DNA of 64,000 nt from Novosphingobium sp. AAP83 (lineage in GTDB: Bacteria; Pseudomonadota; Alphaproteobacteria; Sphingomonadales; Sphingomonadaceae). Of the stretch, positions 47,773 to 56,691 are shown in pieces. Both the position numbers and the translations under genes were made by a program. The first letter of the stretch is position 1; each line of letters opens with the position of its first letter. The stretch is from the NCBI RefSeq assembly GCF_001295795.1, contig NZ_LJHY01000003.1, positions 1-64,000 on the forward strand, in the 5' to 3' direction. The notes beneath the pieces are model-generated. The model saw nothing but the letters and a program-made list of their open reading frames with translations. It had not been told where the DNA came from and searched no databases.

Positions 47773-49475
47773 AGACCGCACGCCGGCTTGCCCTGGCCCT
47801 CGCCGCGCTCCCGCTTCCCGCACTGGCTGCGCCTGCGCAAGCAGACTTGCTGTTCATCAACGGCAAAGTCCTCACCGTCGACAAAGACTTTACCATCGCC
47901 ACCAGCGTCGCGGTCAAAGATGGCAAGATCGCAGCCGTCGGCGGCGCGGACCTTGCGAAAGACTGGCAAGCCCCCCGCACCATCGATCTCAAAGGCCGCA
48001 CCCTGATGCCCGGCTTCGTCGATGCGCACTTGCACATGAAAGGCCTGTCGCACCGCTCGATCGAGCCCGAAAAGGCCAAATCGATCACCGAACTCGGCGC
48101 AATGGTTGCAGCCAAGGCCAAAGAGCTCGGCCCCGGCGAATGGGTCGCAGGCTCGGGCTGGGACGAAGCCCTGCTTGCCGAAAAGCGCAACCCCACCCGC
48201 GCCGATCTCGACAAGATCGCGCCCGATAACCCCGTCGTCCTCGTCCGCGCAGGCGCCCACAGCGCCGTTGCCAATTCGCTCGCGCTCAAAATCGCCGGGA
48301 TCACCGACAAAACGCCCGATCCCGATGGCGGCTTGATTGAACATGGCCCCGATGGCCAGCTTAACGGCATGATCCGTGAACGCATGGACATCGTGCTCAA
48401 ATTCGTCCCTGCCGACAGCCCAGCACAAATGCGCCCCAGCTATATCCGCGCGCTCAAAGACCTCCTGCGCCTCGGCATCACCAGCTATATGGAGGCGTGG
48501 ACCACCATCGACGATGAACCCGTCGAACAGGGCGGCCTTGCGGGCGGCGGCGGCAATGGTGTGCGCGGCCACACCTTCAAACAGCTCGCCGCGATCTATG
48601 CCGATGAGGGCGAAAACCTGCCGCGCGGCACGCTCTACATCATGTATCCCGGCGCCGAACGCCTGCGCAAATTCCCGCATCACACGGGGTACGGCGATGA
48701 TCGCCTGAAGCTCGGCCCCATCGGCGAAAGCGCCTATGACGGCGGCTTCACCGGCCCCACCGCGCGCACATCAAAAGACTACAAAGGCCAGCCCGGCTTT
48801 CGGGGCACCACGTTCATGAGCGAGGCCGCGCTTCAGGAAATGGTTGAAACCTCCGCCGCGCTCGGCTGGCAACTGGGGATCCATGCGATTGGCGATGAAG
48901 CCATCGATACCGTCGCCCAAGCCTATCACACTGCGCTTGCCGCAAAGCCCAAGGCCGACCACCGCTGGTTTATCTCGCATTTCACCATGCTGCCCACCGA
49001 ACAGACGATGAAGACCATGGCCGCAGACGGCGTGTGGACCACCGCGCAGCCCAACTTCACCTATAACCTCGAAGGCCGCTATCTTTCGGTGCTTGATGGC
49101 GAGCGGCTTGATCACATCAACCCGATGGCCACCCCCATCAACCTCGGCGTCAACGTGGTGATGAGCAGCGACAACTTGCCCATCGGCCCGATGGTCGGCC
49201 TCTATTCCGCCGTCACCCGCAAAGGCATGAGCGGCCACCAGTTCGCCCTGTCCGAAGCCATCACCCGCGAACAAGCCATCCGCCTCTATACCGCCAAAGC
49301 CGCCGCCGTGGCGTGGGACGAGGCCAAAAAAGGCACCATCGAACCCGGCAAATTCGCCGACCTCATCGTGCTCGACAAAGACCCGCTCACGGTGCCCGCC
49401 GAACAACTCCTGCAAACGCAAGTCGATCAAACATACGTGGGCGGCAAACTTGTGTGGAGCCGCGCCGGGGAATAA
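47769..49475 (+). CDS. Exported metal-dependent amidohydrolase (YtcJ-like, Amidohydro_3)
   Basis: A 568-residue enzyme with an N-terminal signal peptide (about residues 1-22, ending in PALAAPAQA). The metal-site motif VDAHLHMKG is near residue 85; IHAIGDEAIDT and a late SSDNLPIGP complete the TIM-barrel metal sites, and the EPGKFADLIVLDKDP tail is typical of the family. It hydrolyses an unknown amide or cyclic compound in the periplasm. ATG at 47769 overlaps the permease stop; together they suggest release and uptake of an amino compound. Confidence 0.87.
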   Translation: MKTARRLALALAALPLPALAAPAQADLLFINGKVLTVDKDFTIATSVAVKDGKIAAVGGADLAKDWQAPRTIDLKGRTLMPGFVDAHLHMKGLSHRSIEPEKAKSITELGAMVAAKAKELGPGEWVAGSGWDEALLAEKRNPTRADLDKIAPDNPVVLVRAGAHSAVANSLALKIAGITDKTPDPDGGLIEHGPDGQLNGMIRERMDIVLKFVPADSPAQMRPSYIRALKDLLRLGITSYMEAWTTIDDEPVEQGGLAGGGGNGVRGHTFKQLAAIYADEGENLPRGTLYIMYPGAERLRKFPHHTGYGDDRLKLGPIGESAYDGGFTGPTARTSKDYKGQPGFRGTTFMSEAALQEMVETSAALGWQLGIHAIGDEAIDTVAQAYHTALAAKPKADHRWFISHFTMLPTEQTMKTMAADGVWTTAQPNFTYNLEGRYLSVLDGERLDHINPMATPINLGVNVVMSSDNLPIGPMVGLYSAVTRKGMSGHQFALSEAITREQAIRLYTAKAAAVAWDEAKKGTIEPGKFADLIVLDKDPLTVPAEQLLQTQVDQTYVGGKLVWSRAGE

Positions 49476-49616
49476 ACTCTGTCCTACAAGGCCAAGCGTT
49501 GGCAAAGTATGGCCATGACGATTCAGCTCATCCGCGCCGCGCCCCCGTCTTCTGGCAAAGGATCAAGGTGCAAAACGAAACGCGTTAAGCCTACTGCCCG
49601 TTTTCTTCCCAGAACA

Positions 49617-49648
49617 GTGTAAACTGTGTAAACTTGTTCATCTTACAC
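49617..49648 (+). promoter_or_regulatory. tandem GTGTAAACT repeat with inverted half-site upstream of sdhB
   Basis: GTGTAAACT occurs twice head to tail (49617-49625 and 49626-49634). The second copy also forms an inverted pair with TTACAC at 49643-49648. The site lies ~125 bases before sdhB in a 296-base gap that otherwise shows no gene. It could be an operator or an AT-rich promoter element; no regulator can be named. Confidence 0.35.
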
Positions 49649-49771
49649 CCAACCAACCTGAACGGAAACACCCCGAACCAATGTGCACGCCGCACCCCCT
49701 TGCCCCGCGCGCTGCAATTGCTAAGGACGATTCGGAAACACATTCGCGCACGCGCAAAACAGGACATGACG

Positions 49772-50554
49772 ATGGCGACTTTCTCGCTTCCGAAGAACTC
49801 CAAGATCACCGGCAAGGCCCGCCATCACGCGGCACCCACGCAAGGAAAGGTCCGCAAGTTCAAGGTCTATCGCTATGATCCCGATAGCGGCCAGAACCCG
49901 CGTTACGATACCTTCGATATCGATCTCGATAACTGCGGCCCGATGGTGCTCGATGCGCTGATCAAGATGAAGAGCGAGCAGGACCCCACGCTCACCTTCC
50001 GCCGCTCATGCCGCGAAGGTATCTGCGGTTCATGCGCGATGAACATGAACGGTCGCAACGGCCTTGCCTGCACCACCGCGATCGAAGATCTTGCGGGCGA
50101 AGTGCGCATCACGCCGCTGCCGCACATGGAAGTGATCAAGGACCTCGTGCCCGATTTCACGCACTTCTATGCGCAATACGCCTCGATCCGCCCATGGCTT
50201 CAAACTGTCACGCCAACGCCATCGGGCAAGGAACGCCTGCAATCACCCGAACAGCGCGAAAAGCTGGACGGCCTTTATGAGTGCATCCTGTGCGCCTGTT
50301 GCAGCACATCGTGCCCCAGCTACTGGTGGAATTCCGACAAGTTCCTTGGCCCCGCCATCCTGCTTCAGGCCTACCGCTGGCTGGCCGATAGCCGCGATGA
50401 GATGACGGGTGAGCGTCTGGACGAACTGGAAGATCCGTTCCGTCTCTATCGCTGCCACACCATCATGAACTGTGCAAACGTGTGCCCCAAGGGTCTCTCG
50501 CCCGCGCGCGCCATCGCCGAAATCAAGAAGATGCAGGCCGAGCGTCTCGTATAA
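49772..50554 (+). CDS. sdhB: Succinate dehydrogenase iron-sulfur subunit
   Basis: A 260-residue subunit of complex II. The 2Fe-2S domain has [15 protein letters not shown] and a later Cys in ACTT; the C-terminal domain has [17 protein letters not shown] and CANVCPKGL for the 4Fe-4S and 3Fe-4S clusters. It carries electrons from SdhA to quinone. ATG at 49772 is preferred (AGGA seven bases upstream); ATG at 49766 is too close to that site. No sdhA, sdhC or sdhD is in the window, so sdhB is separated from its partners. Confidence 0.95.
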   Translation: MATFSLPKNSKITGKARHHAAPTQGKVRKFKVYRYDPDSGQNPRYDTFDIDLDNCGPMVLDALIKMKSEQDPTLTFRRSCREGICGSCAMNMNGRNGLACTTAIEDLAGEVRITPLPHMEVIKDLVPDFTHFYAQYASIRPWLQTVTPTPSGKERLQSPEQREKLDGLYECILCACCSTSCPSYWWNSDKFLGPAILLQAYRWLADSRDEMTGERLDELEDPFRLYRCHTIMNCANVCPKGLSPARAIAEIKKMQAERLV

Positions 50555-50558
50555 TACG

Positions 50559-51023
50559 GTGGTAGATCAGGCATTCCAGTATGAACCAGCCCCGGACCAA
50601 CCGGGCTGGTTCACTTGGGACATAAAAGACCCAACTCGCTTCAATGCCCAAACCATGGGCAAAATGGTTACCCGCGTCGAAGATCGGGCTGATGGTGGTA
50701 AGGCATGCCGCCTGCGGATGTTCCCGGAGCGACGCCACTCCAATCTGCTCGATTCGGTACACGGCGGCGTTACCCTCGCCCTGATCGACATTGCCTTGTT
50801 TGCTGCAATGCGGACGCTGCTCGATGGCGATGCCGCGGGGTCGGTCACGCTTGACCTTTCGAACCAGTTTATTGGCGCAGGCCGCGTTAGCGAACCGCTT
50901 GATGCCGTGGTCGAGGTTCTGCGCGAAACCGGCCGGCTCGTTTTCCTGCGCGGCCTCGTGGTACAAGGCGATGATACCATCGCCGCGTTCAGCGGTACGA
51001 TTCGCAAGCCGACACAACGATGA
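50559..51023 (+). CDS. PaaI-type hotdog-fold thioesterase
   Basis: A 154-residue hotdog-fold protein. The signature SVHGGVTLALIDIALF, with the active-site Asp-containing helix, is near residue 65, followed by TLDLSNQFIGAG. It likely hydrolyses aryl- or acyl-CoA thioesters. GTG at 50559, five bases after the sdhB stop, is the best start, although a ribosome-binding site is weak, suggesting translational coupling to sdhB. It overlaps zapE by 4 bases. Confidence 0.83.
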   Translation: MVDQAFQYEPAPDQPGWFTWDIKDPTRFNAQTMGKMVTRVEDRADGGKACRLRMFPERRHSNLLDSVHGGVTLALIDIALFAAMRTLLDGDAAGSVTLDLSNQFIGAGRVSEPLDAVVEVLRETGRLVFLRGLVVQGDDTIAAFSGTIRKPTQR

Positions 51024-52153
51024 CAAGTGTGCTCCAGCGCTACGGCGAACTGGTGGCCGCCGGTGAATTAAAGCCCGACCCCGAACAAGCCGCCGCCGTC
51101 ACCAAGCTGGCCGCGTTGCAACAGGATCTGGAAACACCGCCGCCCGTAGCGGGCATCTTCGGCAAGCTGCTGGGCCGCAAAGCTCCGCCTCCGCCGCGCG
51201 GCATTTATATGTGGGGCGGTGTCGGGCGCGGCAAATCCATGTTGATGGATTTGTTTCACGACAACCTGAACATCACCGCCAAACGCCGCGCGCACTTCCA
51301 CGAATTCATGCTCGACGTCCACGCCCGCTTGCGCGAGGAACGCAAAAAGGAAAGCGGCGATCCGATCCTGCCCGTCGCAGCGGCGATTGCAACCGAAACG
51401 CGCGTGCTGTGCTTTGACGAAATGGTCGTCAACAACAGCGCCGACGCAATGATCATGAGCCGACTTTTCACCGCCCTTATGGTCGAAGGTGGCGTGACGA
51501 TTATCACTACATCGAATCGCGCGCCCTCCGATCTCTACAAAAACGGGCTGAACCGCGAACACTTCCTGCCGTTCATCGTACTGGTCGAAAGCCGGCTTGA
51601 AGTGCTGACACTCAACGGTCCGACAGATTACCGGCTAGAACGCATGCAAGGCGTTGGCACATGGCACGTTCCCGTTGGCCCTGTGGCAACAGACGCCGTG
51701 CGCGAAGCCTTCTTTAGGCTAACGGATTATCCACCCGAAGACAGCGAACATGTTCCCAGCGCGGAACTGGATGTTGGTGGCGGGCGCTTGCTGCATGTGC
51801 CCAAAAGCTTGAAGGGGGTTGGCGTTTTCAGCTTCAAGCGGCTATGCAGTGAAGCGCGGGGGGCGGCGGATTACCTGGCGATCGCGCGCCATTTTCACAC
51901 AGCCATTATCGTCGCGATCCCCCGCCTCGGCCCGGATTTGCGCAATGAAACCGCGCGGTTCATTACGCTGATTGATGCACTCTATGAGCACAAAGTGAAA
52001 CTCATCGCCACGGCGGACGCAGAGCCTGCCGAGCTTTATGATTGGAGCGGCAAAGGGGATGATGAGGGGCGGTTCATGTTTGACCGCACGGTCAGCCGGT
52101 TAATGGAGATGCAGAGCCAGGATTATCTGGCTTTGGGCCATGGCGAAGACTAA
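51020..52153 (+). CDS. zapE: ZapE/AFG1-family ATPase
   Basis: A 377-residue P-loop ATPase. Walker A is GGVGRGKSMLM (about residues 66-76), Walker B VLCFDEMVV, and sensor-1 region TTSNRAP. In E. coli ZapE acts at the division ring; mitochondrial AFG1 helps respiratory chain assembly. Its place after sdhB makes a respiratory role worth considering. It overlaps the thioesterase gene. Confidence 0.93.
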   Translation: MTSVLQRYGELVAAGELKPDPEQAAAVTKLAALQQDLETPPPVAGIFGKLLGRKAPPPPRGIYMWGGVGRGKSMLMDLFHDNLNITAKRRAHFHEFMLDVHARLREERKKESGDPILPVAAAIATETRVLCFDEMVVNNSADAMIMSRLFTALMVEGGVTIITTSNRAPSDLYKNGLNREHFLPFIVLVESRLEVLTLNGPTDYRLERMQGVGTWHVPVGPVATDAVREAFFRLTDYPPEDSEHVPSAELDVGGGRLLHVPKSLKGVGVFSFKRLCSEARGAADYLAIARHFHTAIIVAIPRLGPDLRNETARFITLIDALYEHKVKLIATADAEPAELYDWSGKGDDEGRFMFDRTVSRLMEMQSQDYLALGHGED

Positions 52154-52162
52154 AACTGCGCC

Positions 52163-52184
52163 TGCTTTAATTAAAGCAATTTTT
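52163..52184 (+). terminator. weak A+T-rich terminator after zapE
   Basis: TGCTTTAATTAAAGCA (52163-52178) is a perfect 16-base palindrome, folding as a 6-base stem with a 4-base loop, followed by ATTTTT. The stem is short and low in G+C, so strength is doubtful. Confidence 0.4.
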
Positions 52185-52271
52185 GAGGCCATCAGGGCTT
52201 AGCCCCAGACAATTGCGGACGCTCTTAAAGCGACCGCGGCCAGCTATTAACGCAAGAACCCCACGTTAATT

Positions 52272-52304
52272 AAAAAGCGCTGAATTCCCTGGGGAATTCA
52301 GCGC
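52272..52304 (-). terminator. terminator of the CHASE2-EAL gene
   Basis: A palindrome with 13-base perfect arms GCGCTGAATTCCC / GGGAATTCAGCGC and a TG centre (52277-52304) is followed on the minus strand by TTTTTAATTAA. It lies 122 bases past the stop of the minus-strand gene. The gap 52185-52426 shows no gene. Confidence 0.7.
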
Positions 52305-52426
52305 GAAAAATTCAGTTGAAAAGCCAACGCATGATTTCCCAAACAGCATTTACAGCGAACAACATATGGGCCTCCATCCACATTTGGAGGCTTACAACTA
52401 ACAGCAAATATAATGGTTAACAATAT

Positions 52427-54709
52427 CTAAACAACCCGTTTTGGCATTTGTTCCCTTTTGAGAAGATTTTTCCGCAATTCAGCAATGGGTTGAGGACGCC
52501 CAAGATGATAGCCTTGGCCAACATCGCACCCTAGACGCCCCAGCATGCGATACGTTGCCTCATCCTCGATACCCTCGGCAACGACAGTCTGCCCCAGCGC
52601 GTGCGCAAGGTCGATTGTCGAGCGTACGATGTGCCGTTCACGCTCATGTGTAAGGATCCGCGAGACAAATCGCCGGTCCAGTTTGAGTTCATCGCTGGGA
52701 AGATCAGCAAGGTAGGCAAGACTTGCCTCACCCGTTCCGAAATCATCAATCGACAAGCGGAAGCCGATTGTGCGCAGTTGGGATAGATTCTGCACGGCTG
52801 CCGGTCGATTGCGAACACTGGATGTTTCGGTAACTTCAATGGTTAACTGCGTGGGATTGATTTGGCGCCGCCTTATGATTTCCATCAAGCTTGGCACCAA
52901 TCCCGCCTTATCAACCATCTGCGCCGACAAGTTGATGCTCATTTGAATATGCCGCCCGATGGCGTTTAAGGCCAGGGCCGCTGTGATCGCCTCTTCCATC
53001 ACCCAATACGTAAGAGCATCGATCCGCCCCGCCCGTTCGGCTTGCAGAATAAATGCATCAGGCGCGATTGGCCCGCGCGTGGGATGATTCCAGCGGATCA
53101 GCGCTTCTGCACCACAGAGCAATCCCGTCTTGATGTCCCACTGGCTCTGAAATGCCAGCCAAATTTCGCCATTGCGCAGGCCTTCATCGATACTGGCGTG
53201 TAGCGACAATTCCCACGATGCTTCTTCAAGACGCTCTGCCTCGAACAGTTCGACAGCACGGCCACTGGCCAAAGCATCATTGGCGCTGGCGAGTGCAGAA
53301 TTAACACGGGTAAGTGCATCCAGGCCTTCGTTCCGGTCCAACCCGAAGTGGATATTCGTATCGAAAGTGAACTGGCCAATCTCGAGCGGCGCGGCGAAAA
53401 GCGCACGCATGCCTTCCAGATGATTGAGTTGCATCTCAAGAGGGCGCGCTTCTTCTGTCCAGGCAAAGTGCCCGCCTTCCCCGTTAAAAATGGTTTCGGT
53501 ACCAGACCCAACCGACAAACGCCGCGCGATCTGTCGCGCACATTCACCATGCAAATCCTTGGGAAGCGTCGCCAATATTTCTTCGTAGCGCGCGATTACT
53601 GCGACAACCACATCGCGCCCCACGTCAAGGGGTTGCGCACTCAAAGCAAGAAGATTGGGCAGACCTGAAGCGCTGGTGTGCTGGACCCTGCGCATGCGCA
53701 ATTGCCAAAGTCTGATGCCTCCGTACAAGGCCGCACAGACTATACCTGCGGCATTATCAAGCGTGATGCCAAGTACTTGCAGCGCAGCCGGCACCACCAA
53801 TATTGTTACGAGCGCAAGACCGTGTAGGATCAGCTTGTTGCGCTTTCGTGTACTTTTGCTGCCTGCGCGGATAAAGAGCCAAGCTAGGATCAATATCGGA
53901 AAGGAACCTAACGCAACGGCAAAAGGTTTATCCAGAGCATCGGCTCCAGCAAGATCCAATGCAAGCGGATGAACTCTCCGTTGTCCGAAAAATCCAATTG
54001 GGGCCGTTACCCCAGCGGAATTTACAATAACTGTACGTCCGGTCAATTGTCCGAGTGTAAAATCTCCACCCTCAAACTTCTCTGCTTTTAGATGAGGAAC
54101 CGTTTTAATATCAAAAAGATAGTCAGGCACAAATGATGGTTGCCAAATTTGGTTAACACCAGACAATGCCGGAGATAGAGTTGAATACTGTTTACCCGAA
54201 ATTTTTATGGAAAATGGTGAAAAAATACCATAATCAATAAAATTTGTATTCCATGCAGACAATACAACAGGTGCACCACCTATCTTTTCATTATCAGGAA
54301 TATCGAAATCTTGTGCTGAAAATTTGTAATCCGGTACACCAAGCTTACGGCTTCTGACTACGAAACTAACATCCGGGTTCAATTTGTGTATAGCACGAAC
54401 AAGCGCCGCATCGCCTTCGATATCCTCGCCAAATTTAACCGGCGTATCGACGAACACGCGATGAGGCATTTGCGCACTCAGATTCTCAAGCACTCTGGCC
54501 AAGCGGCGTGTGCTGATTATCGATTTACCGCTTGCTTGTACCCCGCTGTCAAAACTCAGAACAATGGTAGAGGGGCTTGCTGGATGAACACCAATCTTGG
54601 CCCTCGAGTTTTTATAAACGTGGTCAATTGGTGAAAGCACATCGGTAAGAGTCAGCAATGCTGGGAGGAGCAGCGCGAGATACAACGGTGAGCGCAGTTT
54701 CTTCAGCAT
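52427..54709 (-). CDS. CHASE2-EAL cyclic-di-GMP phosphodiesterase
   Basis: A 760-residue membrane sensor enzyme. One N-terminal helix precedes a periplasmic CHASE2 region (about residues 30-255); three helices follow (about 265-330), then a degenerate GGDEF-like region that lacks GGDEF, and a C-terminal EAL domain. EAL catalytic elements are present: GAEALIRW, MSINLSA, TIEVTET, SIDDFGTG, ELKLD, AEGIED and GQGYHLGRP, so c-di-GMP hydrolysis is likely. The CHASE2-coding DNA is clearly richer in A+T than its surroundings. Confidence 0.9.
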   Translation of the reverse strand: MLKKLRSPLYLALLLPALLTLTDVLSPIDHVYKNSRAKIGVHPASPSTIVLSFDSGVQASGKSIISTRRLARVLENLSAQMPHRVFVDTPVKFGEDIEGDAALVRAIHKLNPDVSFVVRSRKLGVPDYKFSAQDFDIPDNEKIGGAPVVLSAWNTNFIDYGIFSPFSIKISGKQYSTLSPALSGVNQIWQPSFVPDYLFDIKTVPHLKAEKFEGGDFTLGQLTGRTVIVNSAGVTAPIGFFGQRRVHPLALDLAGADALDKPFAVALGSFPILILAWLFIRAGSKSTRKRNKLILHGLALVTILVVPAALQVLGITLDNAAGIVCAALYGGIRLWQLRMRRVQHTSASGLPNLLALSAQPLDVGRDVVVAVIARYEEILATLPKDLHGECARQIARRLSVGSGTETIFNGEGGHFAWTEEARPLEMQLNHLEGMRALFAAPLEIGQFTFDTNIHFGLDRNEGLDALTRVNSALASANDALASGRAVELFEAERLEEASWELSLHASIDEGLRNGEIWLAFQSQWDIKTGLLCGAEALIRWNHPTRGPIAPDAFILQAERAGRIDALTYWVMEEAITAALALNAIGRHIQMSINLSAQMVDKAGLVPSLMEIIRRRQINPTQLTIEVTETSSVRNRPAAVQNLSQLRTIGFRLSIDDFGTGEASLAYLADLPSDELKLDRRFVSRILTHERERHIVRSTIDLAHALGQTVVAEGIEDEATYRMLGRLGCDVGQGYHLGRPQPIAELRKNLLKREQMPKRVV

Positions 54710-54791
54710 GGACCATCAGCGGTTGTTTCGCCGCCAAACTAGTCCGAAATGGTGAATATCCCCTTACCGCTCACCATCGATTAACGCCGTA

Positions 54792-56681
54792 TCAACCAAG
54801 GCGATCCAATGATTTCCGTAACATGAGCAGTTGCCAGATCAGTCGGCTGTGATCCATGCGCCCCGCAATATGCGCCTCGGCAACGGCATCAATTTGCGCT
54901 GCATCAAACCAGCCCGTACGTGCCAGAGCGCCACTTGATGCCAAACCGCGCGCTTCATCGGCCAAAGGTCCGCGCAACCACTGCGCAATCGGCGTGACAA
55001 AACCCATTTTCGGGCGGAACAAAACATCCTCGGGCAAGTAGCGCCGCATGGTGTTTTTGACCAACCACTTGCCCGTATTCCCGCGAACGCGCAGATTTTC
55101 AGGCAGACTTGCGCCAAACTCGATCAGGCGGTGATCCAGCAACGGTTCACGCGCCTCAAGGCTGACCGCCATGCTCGTGCGGTCTACTTTGGTCAGGATA
55201 TCGCCGGGCAAATAGAATTTCAAATCAGCATATTGTGCGCGATCAAGGCCACTGCGCGCTGGGGCATTGCGCATCAGATCAACGAAGGGTTGTTCCGCCC
55301 GGTAATCGCCCCGCAAGCGCCGGAAATCGGGGCTGTAAAGCCTAGCGCGCAATTCGGGAGACGTAACAGCCAAAGATCGCGCATAACCTTCCTCACCGCT
55401 TGTGGCGAGGCTGAGCAGTGTGGACTTCGCACGCAGAGGACGCGGTGCCCAATCGGCCTTGGGCCAAAGCTTGCCCAGCGTGCCGAACACCGGACCGCGC
55501 AAAGCGGAGGGCAACAGTCTGCGCACTTGCTCTTCGCGGTGCTGGAAGGTCTGGCGGCGATATCCCGCAAAAGCCTCGTCCGCACCATCGCCCGAAAGCG
55601 CAACCGTCACATGTTCGCGCGCAAGTTCGCAAACGCGGAAGGTGGGAAGCGCCGAGGCATCAGCGAAAGGTTCATCAAACATCCCCGCAAGGCGATCAAC
55701 TAGGGAGAAGTCATCGGGAGAAACCGTACGTTTCCAATGCTGTGTACGGAACTGCGCAGCGATCTTGTCGGCGTAAGCCGTTTCATCGAGCGCAGCCACA
55801 TCAAACCCGATCGAACAGGTTTTGACCGGCGACGTGCTGGCCTCAGCCATCAGGGCGACCACGCTGGAGCTGTCTACGCCGCCTGAGAGAAACGCGCCCA
55901 ACGGCACATCAGCCAACATCCGCGAGGTTACCGCCTCGCGCATATGATGCAGCAAATGCGCTCCAAGATCATCGGCATTGCCCTTTGCGCGATCCGCGAA
56001 CGAGACGTCCCACCACTGCACCGGCGCGAGTGCTGGCGCATCGTGGCGGAGCAATTGGTAATGGCCCGCAGGCAGCTTCTCGACGCCCTTGAGGATGGAC
56101 CGGTGATCGGGGACATACCCCCATGCAAGGTAATCTTCGATCGCCAAGGGATCAATTTCATAGCGAAACGCAGGATGGGCAAGCAAAGCCTTGAGTTCTG
56201 ACCCGAAAATGATCGAACCATCGGTAAGGCGTGCCGAAAACAGCGGCTTTACGCCAAGCCGGTCGCGCGCGAGCAGCAAGGTGCGCTGCCGCAGATCATA
56301 GAGCGCAAAGGCAAACATGCCGTGCAAGCGCTTAAGGCAATCGGTGCCCCAGTGGCGCCATGCCTGGAGGATTACCTCGGTATCGCCGTCAGTGCGGAAC
56401 TTTGCGCCCAGCGCCTGAAGTTCGGCGCGCAAATCCATGAAATTATAGATCTCACCGTTGAAAACGATGATGGCGTCCTGTTCAACCGAGGCCATCGGTT
56501 GCGGCGATCCGGCAAGGTCGATGATCGACAGGCGGCGGTGGCCAAGCCCGACGCCGGGCGCGGTCCACACGCCTTCCCCATCTGGCCCGCGATGGGCAAT
56601 GGCATCGCACATCAGGCGCACGCGATCAGGATCGACCGGCTTTTGGCCCTCGGTATGAAAAATTCCCGCTATTCCGCACAT
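54792..56681 (-). CDS. XrtA-associated amidotransferase (asparagine-synthase type)
   Basis: A 629-residue glutamine amidotransferase with N-terminal nucleophile Cys (MCGIAGIF), the glutaminase motifs GPDGEGVW and FNGEIYNF, and a synthase domain with the PPi loop SGGVDSSS near residue 270. It matches the exosortase-A-linked amidotransferase group (TIGR03108 type) by context, and probably amidates a sugar acid or amino acid of the exopolysaccharide. ATG at 56681 is fixed by the need for Cys right after Met. It starts 10 bases after the exosortase stop. Confidence 0.9.
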   Translation of the reverse strand: MCGIAGIFHTEGQKPVDPDRVRLMCDAIAHRGPDGEGVWTAPGVGLGHRRLSIIDLAGSPQPMASVEQDAIIVFNGEIYNFMDLRAELQALGAKFRTDGDTEVILQAWRHWGTDCLKRLHGMFAFALYDLRQRTLLLARDRLGVKPLFSARLTDGSIIFGSELKALLAHPAFRYEIDPLAIEDYLAWGYVPDHRSILKGVEKLPAGHYQLLRHDAPALAPVQWWDVSFADRAKGNADDLGAHLLHHMREAVTSRMLADVPLGAFLSGGVDSSSVVALMAEASTSPVKTCSIGFDVAALDETAYADKIAAQFRTQHWKRTVSPDDFSLVDRLAGMFDEPFADASALPTFRVCELAREHVTVALSGDGADEAFAGYRRQTFQHREEQVRRLLPSALRGPVFGTLGKLWPKADWAPRPLRAKSTLLSLATSGEEGYARSLAVTSPELRARLYSPDFRRLRGDYRAEQPFVDLMRNAPARSGLDRAQYADLKFYLPGDILTKVDRTSMAVSLEAREPLLDHRLIEFGASLPENLRVRGNTGKWLVKNTMRRYLPEDVLFRPKMGFVTPIAQWLRGPLADEARGLASSGALARTGWFDAAQIDAVAEAHIAGRMDHSRLIWQLLMLRKSLDRLG

Positions 56682-56691
56682 GGGGGCTGCC

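Noticed and set aside
49515..49622. 35-codon open frame between the amidohydrolase gene and sdhB
   Set aside because: No convincing ribosome-binding site and very basic composition; nothing supports expression.
50550..50555. Perfect TATAAT at the sdhB stop, possibly a promoter for the thioesterase and zapE
   Set aside because: No -35 element lies at the right distance; the motif arises from the Val codon and stop of sdhB.
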